Below, piece after piece: positions 16,218 through 25,403 of a stretch of DNA of 41,251 nucleotides (the stretch's first letter is position 1; the number at the start of each line of letters is the position of its first letter). The position numbers and the translations under genes were made by a program. Source of the DNA: an uncultured Alphaproteobacteria bacterium (GTDB lineage Bacteria > Pseudomonadota > Alphaproteobacteria > HIMB59 > GCA-002718135); contig CACBPV010000010.1 in NCBI GenBank assembly GCA_902541215.1, forward strand, positions 1 through 41,251, read 5' to 3'. Below the pieces are notes generated by a model, which made no database searches, was not told the origin of the DNA, and saw only the letters and a program-made list of their open reading frames with translations.

Positions 16218-17246
16218 TTAATTAAAAGTCTTTCTTGGATCTAATGAGTCTCTTATTGCTTCACCAACGAAAACTAAAAGTCCTAACATTAACCCTAACG
16301 TTAAGAAACTTGTAATTCCAAGCCAAGGAGCTTGTAAATTGTTTCTTCCTTGATTAACCATTTCTCCCAATGATGCAGATCCTGGAGGTAAACCAAAACC
16401 TAAAAAATCAAGACCTGACAATGCTGTAACTGACGCACTTAAACTAAATGGGAGAAAAGTAACTGTAGCTATAGTTGCATTAGGTAACATGTGTCTTATA
16501 ATAATTTTTGTATTTGAAACTCCCAATGCTCTAGCTGCTCTTATATAGTCAAAATTTCTTGCTCTTAAAAATTCTGCACGAACTACACCGACATAGCCCA
16601 TCCAACTAAAAAGTAATAAAATAATTAAAAGCCACCAAAAATTTGGTTGAATTACACTAGCTAAAATTATCAAAACATAAAGTGTAGGTATTGCTGACCA
16701 CACTTCCATAAATCTTTGGAAGAATAAATCAGTCTTTCCACCAAAATAGCCCTGTATCGCTCCTGCAGATACTCCTATAATCATTGAAAAAAATGTTAAA
16801 GTAAATCCAAATAATACAGATATTCGGAAACCATAAATTAATCTTGATAATACATCTCTTGCTTGATCATCAGTACCAAGCCAATTTTTATTTGAAGGTG
16901 GTGAAGGAGCTGGAGCAGATAAATCTCTTATTATAGTATTATATGAATATGGAATTATAGGCAAAATCATCCATCCATTTTCTTCAATTAAGTTTTTAAC
17001 ATATGGATCTTTATAATCTGCCTCTGTTTCAAAATCTCCTCCAAATGTTGTTTCTGAATAGAAAGAAAATATTGGATAATAAAACTTTGAGTTATATTTT
17101 ACTAGTAAGGGTTTTTCATTTGCAATAAAATTCGCAAACAAAGAAATAATAAATAAAAAAAAGAATATCCAAAAAGAATAATAACCTCTTTTGTTGTTTT
17201 TAAAATTATTTAATCTTCTTTGATTTAATTTTGATAATTTTTTCAT
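16218..17246 (-). CDS. yejE: Oligopeptide ABC transporter permease (YejE)
   Basis: This is a 342-aa inner-membrane permease of the DppC/OppC type. There is one N-terminal helix, a periplasmic loop carrying the YejE-typical segment ending in [16 protein letters not shown], then five helices with the EAA-loop motif [10 protein letters not shown] near 235-245. It forms the channel with YejB and is energised by YejF. Its ATG overlaps the end of yejB by 4 bp, indicating coupled translation. Confidence 0.92.
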   Translation of the reverse strand: MKKLSKLNQRRLNNFKNNKRGYYSFWIFFFLFIISLFANFIANEKPLLVKYNSKFYYPIFSFYSETTFGGDFETEADYKDPYVKNLIEENGWMILPIIPYSYNTIIRDLSAPAPSPPSNKNWLGTDDQARDVLSRLIYGFRISVLFGFTLTFFSMIIGVSAGAIQGYFGGKTDLFFQRFMEVWSAIPTLYVLIILASVIQPNFWWLLIILLLFSWMGYVGVVRAEFLRARNFDYIRAARALGVSNTKIIIRHMLPNATIATVTFLPFSLSASVTALSGLDFLGFGLPPGSASLGEMVNQGRNNLQAPWLGITSFLTLGLMLGLLVFVGEAIRDSLDPRKTFN

Positions 17247-18346
17247 TGTCTTGATTCAAAATCTATACGTGGATCAATAATTGAGTACATAAAATCACCA
17301 ATTATTCCCATAACTAAACCGAGTAGCGAGAAAAAATAAAGTGTTGCAAATATAACTGGATAATCTCTAGTCAGAGCAGCTTCGTATCCTAGTAAACCTA
17401 AACCATCTAAAGAAAAAATAACCTCAATAAACAGAGAACTTGAAAAAAGAATTCCAATAAATGCTGATGGAAATCCAGCAATAACTATTAACATTGCATT
17501 TCTAAATACATGACCATAAAGAACCTTTCTTTCAGCTAAACCTTTAGACCGTGCAGTAATTACATATTGTTGATTTACTTGATCAAGAAATGAATTTTTT
17601 GTTAAAAAAGTCAATCCAGCAAATCCACTTACAAGCATTGCAGTGAGCGGCAAAGCTAAATGCCAGAAGTAATCTATTATTTTTTGAAATAATGTTAACT
17701 CATCAAAATTTTCAGAAAATAAACCTCTTAGAGGAAAAATATCATAAAACCTTCCTCCTGCAAAAAATACTATTAGAATTACGGCAAATAAAAAATTTGG
17801 AATTGCATAACCAATTGTCACAATTGAACTTGATACTATATCAAACTTTGATCCATCCTTTATCGCTTTTCTTATACCGAGAGGAATAGATATTAAATAT
17901 ACTAATAAAGTTGTCCATAAACCAAGTGATATTGAAACTGGCATTTTATCTAAAACGATAGAAGTAACTTTTTGATCTCTAAAAAAACTTTCTCCAAAAT
18001 CAAATGTTAGATAATCTTTTAACATTTTCATGAAACGTTGATGTGCTGGTTTATCCATTCCATACATCTTTTCTATTTCTTTTATAACTTCTGGATCGAG
18101 GCCTTGTGCTCCTCTATATTTACTATCATTAACTGATGTAGAATTATCTCGATTAAACTCTAAAGTTTCACTTTCGCCACCACCAGAAAATCGAGCTGTT
18201 GACTCAACAGCTGTACCAGTCATTTGAGCGATCATTTGTTCTACTGGGCCTCCTGGAACAATTTGAATGATTGCAAAATTTATAACCATTATTCCAAAAA
18301 GAGTTGGGATAATTAAAAGAAGTCTTTTTATTAAGTAAGCACCCAT
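17243..18346 (-). CDS. yejB: Oligopeptide ABC transporter permease (YejB)
   Basis: This is a 367-aa DppB/OppB-type permease. The first helix and the I-V-P-G-G-P-V-E motif come early. A periplasmic insert of about 60 residues, characteristic of YejB and ending D-K-P-A-H-Q-R-F, is followed by five more helices with the EAA-type motif [10 protein letters not shown]. It sits 39 bp downstream of yejA and overlaps yejE. Length and domain order match the family, with no sign of decay. Confidence 0.92.
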   Translation of the reverse strand: MGAYLIKRLLLIIPTLFGIMVINFAIIQIVPGGPVEQMIAQMTGTAVESTARFSGGGESETLEFNRDNSTSVNDSKYRGAQGLDPEVIKEIEKMYGMDKPAHQRFMKMLKDYLTFDFGESFFRDQKVTSIVLDKMPVSISLGLWTTLLVYLISIPLGIRKAIKDGSKFDIVSSSIVTIGYAIPNFLFAVILIVFFAGGRFYDIFPLRGLFSENFDELTLFQKIIDYFWHLALPLTAMLVSGFAGLTFLTKNSFLDQVNQQYVITARSKGLAERKVLYGHVFRNAMLIVIAGFPSAFIGILFSSSLFIEVIFSLDGLGLLGYEAALTRDYPVIFATLYFFSLLGLVMGIIGDFMYSIIDPRIDFESRQ

Positions 18347-18385
18347 ATTGTGCTATTTTATATTATTTCTAATAAACTTTAATAA

Positions 18386-20212
18386 TTAGTTTGATGTTCT
18401 ATTTGATTGGGTTATTTCAAATTTATTCTGATTAATCCACCATGTGTCGAAGCCTAAAGAATATTTTGGTTTTATTTTAGGTTGATCGAAAAAATCCCAA
18501 TATAGAACTCTGTATGAGGAAATGTGCCATTGTGGAATAACATAATAATTCCATAGAAGGACACGATCTAAAGCTTTGGTTATTGTAATTAATTCCTCTC
18601 TATCACTAGCATTAATCAGACTTTCAATTAATCCATCTACAGCATAATTTTTTATACCAACAACATTTCTAGAGCCATCAGTATCTGCTGCATCAGAACC
18701 CCAAAAATTTCTTTGTTCGTTACCTGGAGATAAAGATTGACCAAAGGTTTGAACAATCATATCAAAATCAAATGTCTCCATTCTTTTTTGATATTGTGCA
18801 CTATCGATTGTTCTTACTTCGGCAGTTATTCCTAATTTTTCAAGATTATCTTTAAATGGGAAAACTATTCGCTCAAAAGCAGGTGATCGTAATAAGATTT
18901 CAAACTCAAAAGGTTCTTTTGTACTAGAATGTAAAAGTTTACCATCAACTAATTCCCATCCAGATTCTTCTAAAAGTTTTGAAGCTTCCTGCAATTGCAT
19001 CCTCATATAACCGGAACCATCTGTAACTGGATTTGTATATTCTTCTGTAAATATTTCTTTTGGCAGTACATCAAAATATGGATTTAAATAATTTAATTCT
19101 TTTTTTGAAGGAAGACCAGAGGAAGCAAGTTCTGAATTTTCAAAAAAGCTATCTGTTCTTTTATACGCATCAAAGAATAAATTTTTATTTGACCATTCAA
19201 AATCAAAAGCATAAGAAAGAGCCTTTCTTACTCTTCTATCTTTAAATTTTTCTTTTCTAATATTAAAAGCAAAACCCTGCATACCTTGTGGATTTTCATG
19301 ACTTATTAATTCTTTTTTAATTAAGCCTTCATTGACAGCGTTTATATCATACGCAGTTGCCCATTCTTTTGATGAGTTTTCAGAGAAGAAATCAATCTCA
19401 CCAGATTTAAAAGCTTCTCTTTCGATACCTCTGTCTTTATAATAATCATATCTAATTGTGCCAAAGTTATCTTTCCCAATTTTAATTGGTATTGATGCAC
19501 CAAAACCCCAATAATTTTGATCTAGTTCGTAAGTAATTGATCTTCCACTATCAAATGATTTAATCTTATATGGACCACTTCCAATTGGTATTTCCAGAGA
19601 TGTTTCTTCAAAGTTTTTATTTTCCCAATAATGTTTTGGTAGTACAGGTAATTGACCAACAATTAATACTAATTCTTTATTAGTGTTTGTTGTAAAATTA
19701 AATCTCACTTTATTTTCTTGTTCTTTAATAACTTCTTTTACATCTCCATAGTAGTACTTATAAAATGGGTGGCCTTTTTCCATCAAGGTATTAAATGTCC
19801 AAACAACATCGTCAGCTGTAATTTTTTTCCCATCGTGCCAATACGCTTCTTTTCTTAATGTAAATGAAACCCAGGATCTGTCATCTGGCCATTCTATCGT
19901 TTCTGCTAATAATCCATATTCCGTAAATGCTTCATCACTTGATCCCGTTGTTAATGTTTCATACAATCCTCCAATTCCAGCAGCAGAAGTACCTTTTAAA
20001 ATAAATGGATTAAAACTGTCATAGGTTCCAATGGCACTTCTTACTATTGATCCACCCTTGATTGAATTTGGATTAATATATTCAACATTTTCAAAATTTT
20101 TTGAGTATTTTGGCTCACCATGCATTGCAATTGCATGTGATATATTAGTATTTGCTTGTGCTTTTAATTGAAAAATTAGAGTAAACGTAAAGATCAAAGC
20201 GAGTATTTTCAT
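18386..20212 (-). CDS. yejA: Oligopeptide-binding periplasmic protein (YejA)
   Basis: This is a 608-aa family 5 solute-binding protein. The N-terminal signal peptide has a hydrophobic core and cleaves at about A-Q-A-N, residue 20. The mature part has the typical A-M-H-G-E-P-K-Y opening, G-T-Y-D-S-F-N-P-F, W-P-D-D-R-S-W and the R-K-A-L-S-Y-A-F-D segment. It captures peptides in the periplasm for YejBEF. As the first gene of the operon it should carry the promoter in the 41-bp gap to hisN, or share that gene's transcript. Confidence 0.92.
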   Translation of the reverse strand: MKILALIFTFTLIFQLKAQANTNISHAIAMHGEPKYSKNFENVEYINPNSIKGGSIVRSAIGTYDSFNPFILKGTSAAGIGGLYETLTTGSSDEAFTEYGLLAETIEWPDDRSWVSFTLRKEAYWHDGKKITADDVVWTFNTLMEKGHPFYKYYYGDVKEVIKEQENKVRFNFTTNTNKELVLIVGQLPVLPKHYWENKNFEETSLEIPIGSGPYKIKSFDSGRSITYELDQNYWGFGASIPIKIGKDNFGTIRYDYYKDRGIEREAFKSGEIDFFSENSSKEWATAYDINAVNEGLIKKELISHENPQGMQGFAFNIRKEKFKDRRVRKALSYAFDFEWSNKNLFFDAYKRTDSFFENSELASSGLPSKKELNYLNPYFDVLPKEIFTEEYTNPVTDGSGYMRMQLQEASKLLEESGWELVDGKLLHSSTKEPFEFEILLRSPAFERIVFPFKDNLEKLGITAEVRTIDSAQYQKRMETFDFDMIVQTFGQSLSPGNEQRNFWGSDAADTDGSRNVVGIKNYAVDGLIESLINASDREELITITKALDRVLLWNYYVIPQWHISSYRVLYWDFFDQPKIKPKYSLGFDTWWINQNKFEITQSNRTSN

Positions 20213-20253
20213 ACATGTAATATATGTCGATTTATAAAAAATTAAAATAAATT

Positions 20254-21027
20254 TTAGTTTATTAATTTAATTATTTCATCATGAAGTGAACTTGTACTAG
20301 AAGCAACTAAACTGCCATCTGAGTCTAAAGATATATTTTGTCCAAACTTATCCGTAATTACTCCACCAGCTCCTTCAATTACATTTACAAGAGCCATATA
20401 ATCATGCACTTTTAATGTATCTTCTAAAACAATATCAATTAAACCTGAGGCTAACATTCCATACATGTAACAGTCACCACCCAGTCTATAATACCTTGTT
20501 TTTTCTTTTAGTGATTCTAATCCTTTTCTGATTTGAGGTTCATCAAAATATAATCCAGATGTAAAAAGATAGGCATCTTTAATTTGTTTAATCGCACTAG
20601 TTTGAACATCTTTTCCATTACATTTTGTCTTTTGATTTTTTACTCCTATCCATCGCTCATTGTGTGCTGGACAATTAATAATCCCTAAAACCGGTTTTTT
20701 GTTATGAAGTAATGCAATTAAATTACCAAAATCTTTATGTCCAGCTATATAACTTCTTGTTCCATCTATAGGATCTAATACCCATAAAAACTCAGAGTCT
20801 ATTTTTTCATTTTCATACTCTTCACCTAAAATTCCATGATCAGGATATTCTTTTCTTATTTTCTCTCTTAATACTTGCTCTGTTTCTTTATCTGCTAAAG
20901 TTACAGGACTTTCATCATCTTTAATTTCTATTTCAATTTTGTTTCTAAAATAATGCATCGAAGTTTTAGATGCATCATCAGCTAAAGAGTTTGCAAATTT
21001 TGAAAACTCTTCTGTATCTAAGATCAT
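20254..21027 (-). CDS. hisN: Inositol-monophosphatase family, histidinol-phosphatase-like
   Basis: This is a 257-aa Mg-dependent phosphatase of the IMPase superfamily. Metal ligands are visible as G-E-E at 68-70, D-P-I-D-G-T at 85-90 and a C-terminal K-V-H-D-Y-M-A-L motif followed by E-G-A-G-G-V. The K-V-H-D replacing the usual W-D, and L-I-A-L-L-x-x-x-x-P-V-L-G-I-I, are typical of the HisN branch, which dephosphorylates histidinol phosphate in many alphaproteobacteria. 3'(2'),5'-bisphosphate or inositol phosphatase activity is the alternative. It starts 9 bp after the end of the cytochrome c gene, so the two may be co-transcribed. Confidence 0.8.
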   Translation of the reverse strand: MILDTEEFSKFANSLADDASKTSMHYFRNKIEIEIKDDESPVTLADKETEQVLREKIRKEYPDHGILGEEYENEKIDSEFLWVLDPIDGTRSYIAGHKDFGNLIALLHNKKPVLGIINCPAHNERWIGVKNQKTKCNGKDVQTSAIKQIKDAYLFTSGLYFDEPQIRKGLESLKEKTRYYRLGGDCYMYGMLASGLIDIVLEDTLKVHDYMALVNVIEGAGGVITDKFGQNISLDSDGSLVASSTSSLHDEIIKLIN

Positions 21028-21036
21028 TACTTTAGT

Positions 21037-21582
21037 TTATGGAAGTGGTGCTGGATTATCTGAGTGTTCTCTTAGGAAATAAACTAAGTCTGCTCTATCT
21101 TTTACTTTTTTCAAACCTGCAAAGTTCATTTTTGTACCTTTTATATATTTTTTTGGTTTATATAAAAATTCTGCTAATTCTTCATATCCCCATTCTCCAC
21201 CGTATTCAGCTAAAGCTTTAGAGTAAGCAAAACCTTCAACATTTGCTTTTGGTCTATTTATGATGTTCCATAAGTGTGGACCTACTTTATTTGCACTACC
21301 TTTTTCGTAATTATGGCACGTAGCACATTTTTTGAATAATTTTTCTCCATTATCGAGGGAAGCACTTGCTAATAACATTGAAATTGGCTCTATTACTTCT
21401 TCTTTTTTTTCTACTACTCCAACGGCAGTAGAATCCTCAGGAATGTCTATTTTATAAGCTGTTTCTTTTTTTTCATCATGATCAATATTAATGACTAAAT
21501 CTCCAAAATGCCCGATAAGGGTAACAATTAAGACTGCTAATATAATAGATGCTAAAATTTTATTAACTTCAAGCCCAGACAT
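21037..21582 (-). CDS. Membrane-anchored c-type cytochrome (CycM/c552-like)
   Basis: This is a 181-aa protein with a single N-terminal membrane anchor (about residues 9-31) and an acidic linker, then a class I cytochrome c domain: haem motif C-A-T-C-H, G-P-H-L-W-N-I, and M-N-F-A-G as the Met axial-ligand segment. It resembles the membrane cytochrome that carries electrons from the bc1 complex to the terminal oxidase in alphaproteobacteria. I start it at 21582 (M-S-G-L-E-V-N-K); an ATG four codons upstream is possible. A longer frame would run back through kdsB on the other strand and is not credible. The gene is divergent from kdsB with a 91-bp gap, an arrangement seen in other alphaproteobacteria. 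Confidence 0.9.
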   Translation of the reverse strand: MSGLEVNKILASIILAVLIVTLIGHFGDLVINIDHDEKKETAYKIDIPEDSTAVGVVEKKEEVIEPISMLLASASLDNGEKLFKKCATCHNYEKGSANKVGPHLWNIINRPKANVEGFAYSKALAEYGGEWGYEELAEFLYKPKKYIKGTKMNFAGLKKVKDRADLVYFLREHSDNPAPLP

Positions 21583-21673
21583 GTATAAGTACATATACAG
21601 ATTTTTTAGAAGAAAGAATATATTTGTCGTAAGTATGAAATTTAAATTCTCTTGCCTAATTGTCGCATAAATT

Positions 21674-22408
21674 ATGAAAAATGTTGTAATTATACCTTCA
21701 CGAATGGCTTCCAATAGACTGCCGGGCAAACCATTAATGGCTATAGATGGTATTCCAATGATACAACGAGTATGGCAACAAGCAATTGAGTCAAATATTG
21801 GAGAAGTGTTTGTTGCATGCTCTGAAATTGAAGTGCACGACTTAATTGTAAGTTGTGGTGGCAAAGCCATTATGACAGATCCAAATCTTCCCTCTGGAAC
21901 TGATAGAGTTCACTCCGCTTATTTAAAGATAAAAAATAACAAAGACATTGATGTTATAATCAATCTACAAGGTGATATGCCTCTTATAAATCCAGAACAT
22001 ATTCTTAAAGTCATTAACCCAATAAAAAGAAATTTTACCATTGGCACACTCGCAACAAACTTACATGATAATGAATTAAATAATCCCAATGTAACAAAAG
22101 TTGAAGTTAATTTTAAAAAAAATGAAACAGCGCAGGCGTTAAGTTTTTACAGAGAAGTTACGATAGAAAATAAAAACTTATACCATCATGTTGGTATCTA
22201 TAGTTATACTCCAGATTCAATTAATACATTTATCAATCTACCTAAATCAAAAAATGAAATAGATCTAAGTTTAGAACAAATGAGAGCTATGGATTCTAAA
22301 ATTCCAATTGGAGTTACGTATGTTCCTGAAGTTCCAATGAGTGTAGATACAAAAGAGGATTTAATAAATATTGAAACTAATATAAGAGAGCACAATGATA
22401 AAAGTTGA
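21674..22408 (+). CDS. kdsB: 3-deoxy-manno-octulosonate cytidylyltransferase
   Basis: This 244-aa cytoplasmic enzyme activates Kdo as CMP-Kdo for lipid A-core assembly. The N-terminal I-I-P-S-R-M-A-S-N-R-L-P-G-K-P-L (residues 6-21) is the nucleotide-binding signature of the family. D-R-V, N-L-Q-G-D-M-P and the Q-A-L-S-F-Y-R segment correspond to the usual D-R-V, N-x-Q-G-D-E-P and A-L-Y-F-S-R positions. It shows that the organism makes Kdo-containing LPS. The end overlaps the start of pheA by 14 bp. Confidence 0.95.
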   Translation: MKNVVIIPSRMASNRLPGKPLMAIDGIPMIQRVWQQAIESNIGEVFVACSEIEVHDLIVSCGGKAIMTDPNLPSGTDRVHSAYLKIKNNKDIDVIINLQGDMPLINPEHILKVINPIKRNFTIGTLATNLHDNELNNPNVTKVEVNFKKNETAQALSFYREVTIENKNLYHHVGIYSYTPDSINTFINLPKSKNEIDLSLEQMRAMDSKIPIGVTYVPEVPMSVDTKEDLINIETNIREHNDKS

Positions 22409-23237
22409 TAGATTTTCATTTCAAGGTGTAAATGGTGCTTATAGTGAACAAGCTGGAAAAAATATTTTTCCAAACGCAACAAGTGTACCGTGTGCAACTT
22501 TTGAAGATATGTTTGAACATGTTAGATCTGGAAAATCTGAAGCAGCAATGGTTCCAATAGAAAACTCACTTGCAGGAAGAGTAGCGGATACTCAAAGATT
22601 GATACCTGACTCTGATTTAAAAATAACTTATGAATATTTTCATGAAGTAAATCATAACTTACTTGGAATTAGAGGTGCAAAAATATCAGATATCAAAAGA
22701 ATAAGAAGTCATGAACAGGGAATTGCCCAATGTCGAAACAAAATTTTAAAACTAGATAAGCAAATGATTGTTGAAGCTGATACAGCCGGATCTGCTAAAT
22801 TAATTTCAGAGTTAAATAATATTGAAGATGGAGCTATCGCATCTGAACTTGCTGCTGATATATATGATCTTGATATATTGGAAAAAAATTTCCAAGATAC
22901 TCAAAATAACGTAACTCGATTTCTTGTTATGCAAAAAAATTTATCAGATATAAATCTAGAAACAAAGGATATCCTTACAACATTAGTATTTACAGTTAGA
23001 AGTATTCCAGCAGTTTTGTACAAATGTCTTGGTGGATTTGCTAGTAATGGTGTTAATATAACTAAGCTTGAGAGTTACATTCACCCACAGGGTTTTGATG
23101 TTGCACAATTTTATATTGATTTTGAGGGACATCCTGAGAATACATCTGTAAAATTAGCACTAGAAGAGATGAAATTTTTTTGTAAGAAGATAGAAATCCT
23201 TGGAGTATATGAGAAATCTTCATTCAGGAAAAAATAG
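22395..23237 (+). CDS. pheA: Prephenate dehydratase
   Basis: This 280-aa enzyme converts prephenate to phenylpyruvate in phenylalanine synthesis. The catalytic PDT domain spans about residues 5-182, with F-Q-G-V-N-G-A-Y-S, P-I-E-N-S at 54-58 and the catalytic T-R-F at 174-176. The C-terminal ACT domain (about 193-275), with L-E-S-Y, would bind phenylalanine for feedback control. There is no chorismate mutase domain, so mutase must be encoded elsewhere, as usual in alphaproteobacteria. The start is set by the 14-bp overlap with kdsB. Confidence 0.95.
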   Translation: MIKVDRFSFQGVNGAYSEQAGKNIFPNATSVPCATFEDMFEHVRSGKSEAAMVPIENSLAGRVADTQRLIPDSDLKITYEYFHEVNHNLLGIRGAKISDIKRIRSHEQGIAQCRNKILKLDKQMIVEADTAGSAKLISELNNIEDGAIASELAADIYDLDILEKNFQDTQNNVTRFLVMQKNLSDINLETKDILTTLVFTVRSIPAVLYKCLGGFASNGVNITKLESYIHPQGFDVAQFYIDFEGHPENTSVKLALEEMKFFCKKIEILGVYEKSSFRKK

Positions 23238-23255
23238 GTTTTTTTAAAAAGTCTA

Positions 23256-23285
23256 TTTATATTTTATTTACATTAATGTTATATT
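23256..23285 (+). promoter_or_regulatory. Possible promoter of the SRP RNA gene
   Basis: TTTATA at 23256-23261 as -35 and TATATT at 23280-23285 as -10, with 18-bp spacing, would start transcription near 23291, at the 5' end of the SRP RNA. The region is AT-rich, so chance matches are easy; the fit to the RNA end is the main support. Confidence 0.4.
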
Positions 23286-23289
23286 GCTA

Positions 23290-23380
23290 CAGGGAGGATT
23301 GAGGGCAAATAAATTGCTAATCCAGTCAGATCTGAAAAGAAGCAGCTGTAACAATCTTGTTTGGGTCTCAACTCCTTCCA
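23290..23380 (+). ncRNA. ffs: Signal recognition particle RNA (4.5S type)
   Basis: The conserved apical domain CAGTCAGATCTGAAAAGAAGC (around 23324-23344) is the SRP54/Ffh binding hairpin. Compared with the common form, the GGAA tetraloop is GAAA and its closing pair is U-A instead of C-G, a compensated change. The flanks pair as expected of one long hairpin: TTGAG 23299-23303 with CTCAA 23367-23371, CAAA 23306-23309 with TTTG 23360-23363, and GGAG with CTCC outside. The RNA guides Ffh-bound ribosomes to FtsY. Its place directly before dnaX is conserved in alphaproteobacteria. The ends are approximate. Confidence 0.92.
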
Positions 23381-23389
23381 TTAATTATA

Positions 23390-25078
23390 ATGACAGAAGA
23401 AAAAAAATACAAAGTTTTAGCTAGAAAATACAGACCGCAAAAATTTGAAGATTTAATTGGTCAAGAATTATTAGTAAAAATTCTATCAAACGCTATTAAT
23501 AATGACCGGCTAGCTCACGCATATATTCTTACAGGTGTCAGAGGTGTTGGAAAAACTACCACTGCTAGACTTATAGCGATGAGTATTAATTGTAAGAATA
23601 GAGATAAAAAAAATTGTGAACCATGTGGAAATTGTGATTCATGCAAATCAACAACTTCGGACAGTAATCTTGATGTTATTGAGATTGATGCAGCGTCTAA
23701 TACTGGCGTTGATGACATTAGAGAAATAATTGACAATGTAAAATATAAACCTGTTATCAGTGATTATAAAATATTTATTATTGATGAAGTTCATATGCTT
23801 TCAAAAAGTGCATTTAATGCATTGCTTAAAACTTTAGAAGAACCACCAGAACATGTTAAGTTTATTTTTGCCACAACAGAAATTAAAAAAGTACCAATAA
23901 CTGTCTTATCGAGGTGTCAGAGATTTGATTTACATAGAATAGAAAATAAAATTTTATCAGATCATTTATTAAAAATTTCCAAACTAGAAAATATTGATAT
24001 TGATTTAGACGCTATTTCGTTAATTGTTAGATCGGCAGATGGATCTGTAAGAGATGGTCTTAGTCTATTAGATCAAGCAATAACTAGCCCAAATGAAAAA
24101 ATTGACTCGCAAACTGTAATAAGCATGCTGGGATTAGCTGATAGAGAAAAAATATTTAACTTAGTTGAAATTATTTTAGAAGGAGATGCGCTTGGTGCAA
24201 TGAACAAGTATAAAGAATTGTATGAATTAGGAGCAGATATAGCAATGATATTTGATGAACTATTAAACGTAGTACATTTCCTTGTTCAAATAAAAATAGC
24301 ACCAGATTTAAAAGATGACATTTATATTCCTGAATTTGAAAGAAATAAGGGAGCTGAGTTGTCATCAAAAATGACATTAAATAATTTGAATATTATATGG
24401 CAAATTTTATTCAAAGGTTATCAAGAACTGCAAAATAGTTCTCATTTATATCAACATGGTGAAATGATTATTTTAAGAATTATTTACTTACACGATGGCC
24501 CAAGTCCTGAAGATCTAATTAAAAAATTGGACAAGGAAGTAGCCGAAAAAGAACCATTAAAAAAAGATCTTGAATTGCAAAATGAAACTAATGAAAGTAG
24601 CAAAGTACTAAACTTTAATGAAAATAAAAAAGAAATTTTACCAAAAGAAAATGTAGATATAAAACATGTTCAAGACTTCAGACATTTTGTCGATATGTTT
24701 TTTAAAAATAGAGAAGGATTACTTCATACTAAGCTATACAATGATGTGAAATTAGTCTCTTTTAAAGAGGGAGAAGTTACCTTAAATACGTCTAAAATTA
24801 ATGACACTGCCTTCAATAGAACTATTGCAAAATTAATCTCTAAATGGACAGGAAGAATATGGCAGATACATTCATCTACAAGTAATCTTGGAAAAAGTTT
24901 ACATGATGAGGATATTATTAATCAACAAAAAGAAATTGAAATAATGAAAAATCATCCAGAAGTAAAAAAAATATTAAAAGAATTTCCTGAAAGCAAAATT
25001 CACGCTATTACAGATCTAGGTGAAATAAATGATGATAAGACAGAAATAAATCAAATAAAGATGAAAAGGGAGAAATAA
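23390..25078 (+). CDS. dnaX: DNA polymerase III subunit tau/gamma
   Basis: This is a 562-aa clamp-loader ATPase. Walker A G-V-R-G-V-G-K-T is at 49-56, the zinc module cysteines at 68, 76, 79, 82 and 85, Walker B I-D-E-V-H at 131-135 and the S-R-C motif at 174-176. Domains I-III end near residue 370, followed by a charged linker and a C-terminal tau-specific region that contacts DnaE and DnaB. I start at 23390 (M-T-E-E-K-K-Y); an ATG 33 bp upstream lies inside the SRP RNA hairpin. A heptameric A run at 24559-24565 could give a short gamma form. The stop overlaps the ybaB ATG by 1 bp. Confidence 0.95.
   Translation: MTEEKKYKVLARKYRPQKFEDLIGQELLVKILSNAINNDRLAHAYILTGVRGVGKTTTARLIAMSINCKNRDKKNCEPCGNCDSCKSTTSDSNLDVIEIDAASNTGVDDIREIIDNVKYKPVISDYKIFIIDEVHMLSKSAFNALLKTLEEPPEHVKFIFATTEIKKVPITVLSRCQRFDLHRIENKILSDHLLKISKLENIDIDLDAISLIVRSADGSVRDGLSLLDQAITSPNEKIDSQTVISMLGLADREKIFNLVEIILEGDALGAMNKYKELYELGADIAMIFDELLNVVHFLVQIKIAPDLKDDIYIPEFERNKGAELSSKMTLNNLNIIWQILFKGYQELQNSSHLYQHGEMIILRIIYLHDGPSPEDLIKKLDKEVAEKEPLKKDLELQNETNESSKVLNFNENKKEILPKENVDIKHVQDFRHFVDMFFKNREGLLHTKLYNDVKLVSFKEGEVTLNTSKINDTAFNRTIAKLISKWTGRIWQIHSSTSNLGKSLHDEDIINQQKEIEIMKNHPEVKKILKEFPESKIHAITDLGEINDDKTEINQIKMKREK
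24559..24573 (+). other. Possible -1 frameshift (gamma-form) site in dnaX
   Basis: Seven A residues (24559-24565) lie in the phase A-AAA-AAA, the heptamer type on which ribosomes slip back one base. In the -1 frame the next codons are AGA, TCT and then TGA at 24571-24573, giving a product of about 394 aa that ends just after domain III, as in the E. coli gamma subunit. An AAGGAAG element lies 19 nt upstream, farther than optimal for stimulation. No strong downstream hairpin is obvious. Confidence 0.4.
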
Positions 25079-25401
25079 TGGTTAATTTAGGTAATATGAT
25101 GAAGCAAGCTCAACAGTTGCAAAAAAAAATGGCTGAAGCACAGAATAAACTAAATGATATTGAAGTTGAGGGTACTTCTGGAGGAGGCCTTATTAAAGTA
25201 ACAGCTACAGCAAAAGGTATATTTAAAAGAATTTCAATTGACGATAGCTTGATTAAACAAGATGAGAAAGAAATACTTGAAGATCTGATAGTCGCTGCAG
25301 TAAATGATGCCAAAGAAAAAGGAGAAGCCGCCGCCCAAGAAGAAATGAAAAATCTTACAGGTGGCCTACCATTACCTCCAGGAATGAAACTTCCTTTCTA
25401 A
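25078..25401 (+). CDS. ybaB: YbaB/EbfC nucleoid-associated protein
   Basis: This 107-aa DNA-binding protein has the canonical opening N-L-G-N-M-M-K-Q-A-Q-Q-L-Q-K-K-M, the G-x-x-G-G-G-L-I-K-V-T segment and a closing L-P-L-P-P-G-M-K-L-P-F. The family forms tweezer-like dimers on DNA. It is translated directly off dnaX (TAATG junction) and is followed after 2 bp by recR. The dnaX-ybaB-recR order is widely conserved in bacteria. Confidence 0.95.
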   Translation: MVNLGNMMKQAQQLQKKMAEAQNKLNDIEVEGTSGGGLIKVTATAKGIFKRISIDDSLIKQDEKEILEDLIVAAVNDAKEKGEAAAQEEMKNLTGGLPLPPGMKLPF

Positions 25402-25403
25402 AA

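Noticed and set aside
21583-21870. N-terminal extension of the cytochrome c gene
   Set aside because: It would be read opposite the start of kdsB, whose signature motif is unmistakable. The extension has no cytochrome or signal features, while the ATG at 21582 precedes a normal membrane anchor.
23357-23389. Upstream ATG for dnaX
   Set aside because: It lies in the 3' strand of the SRP RNA hairpin and adds 11 residues absent from the usual DnaX start.
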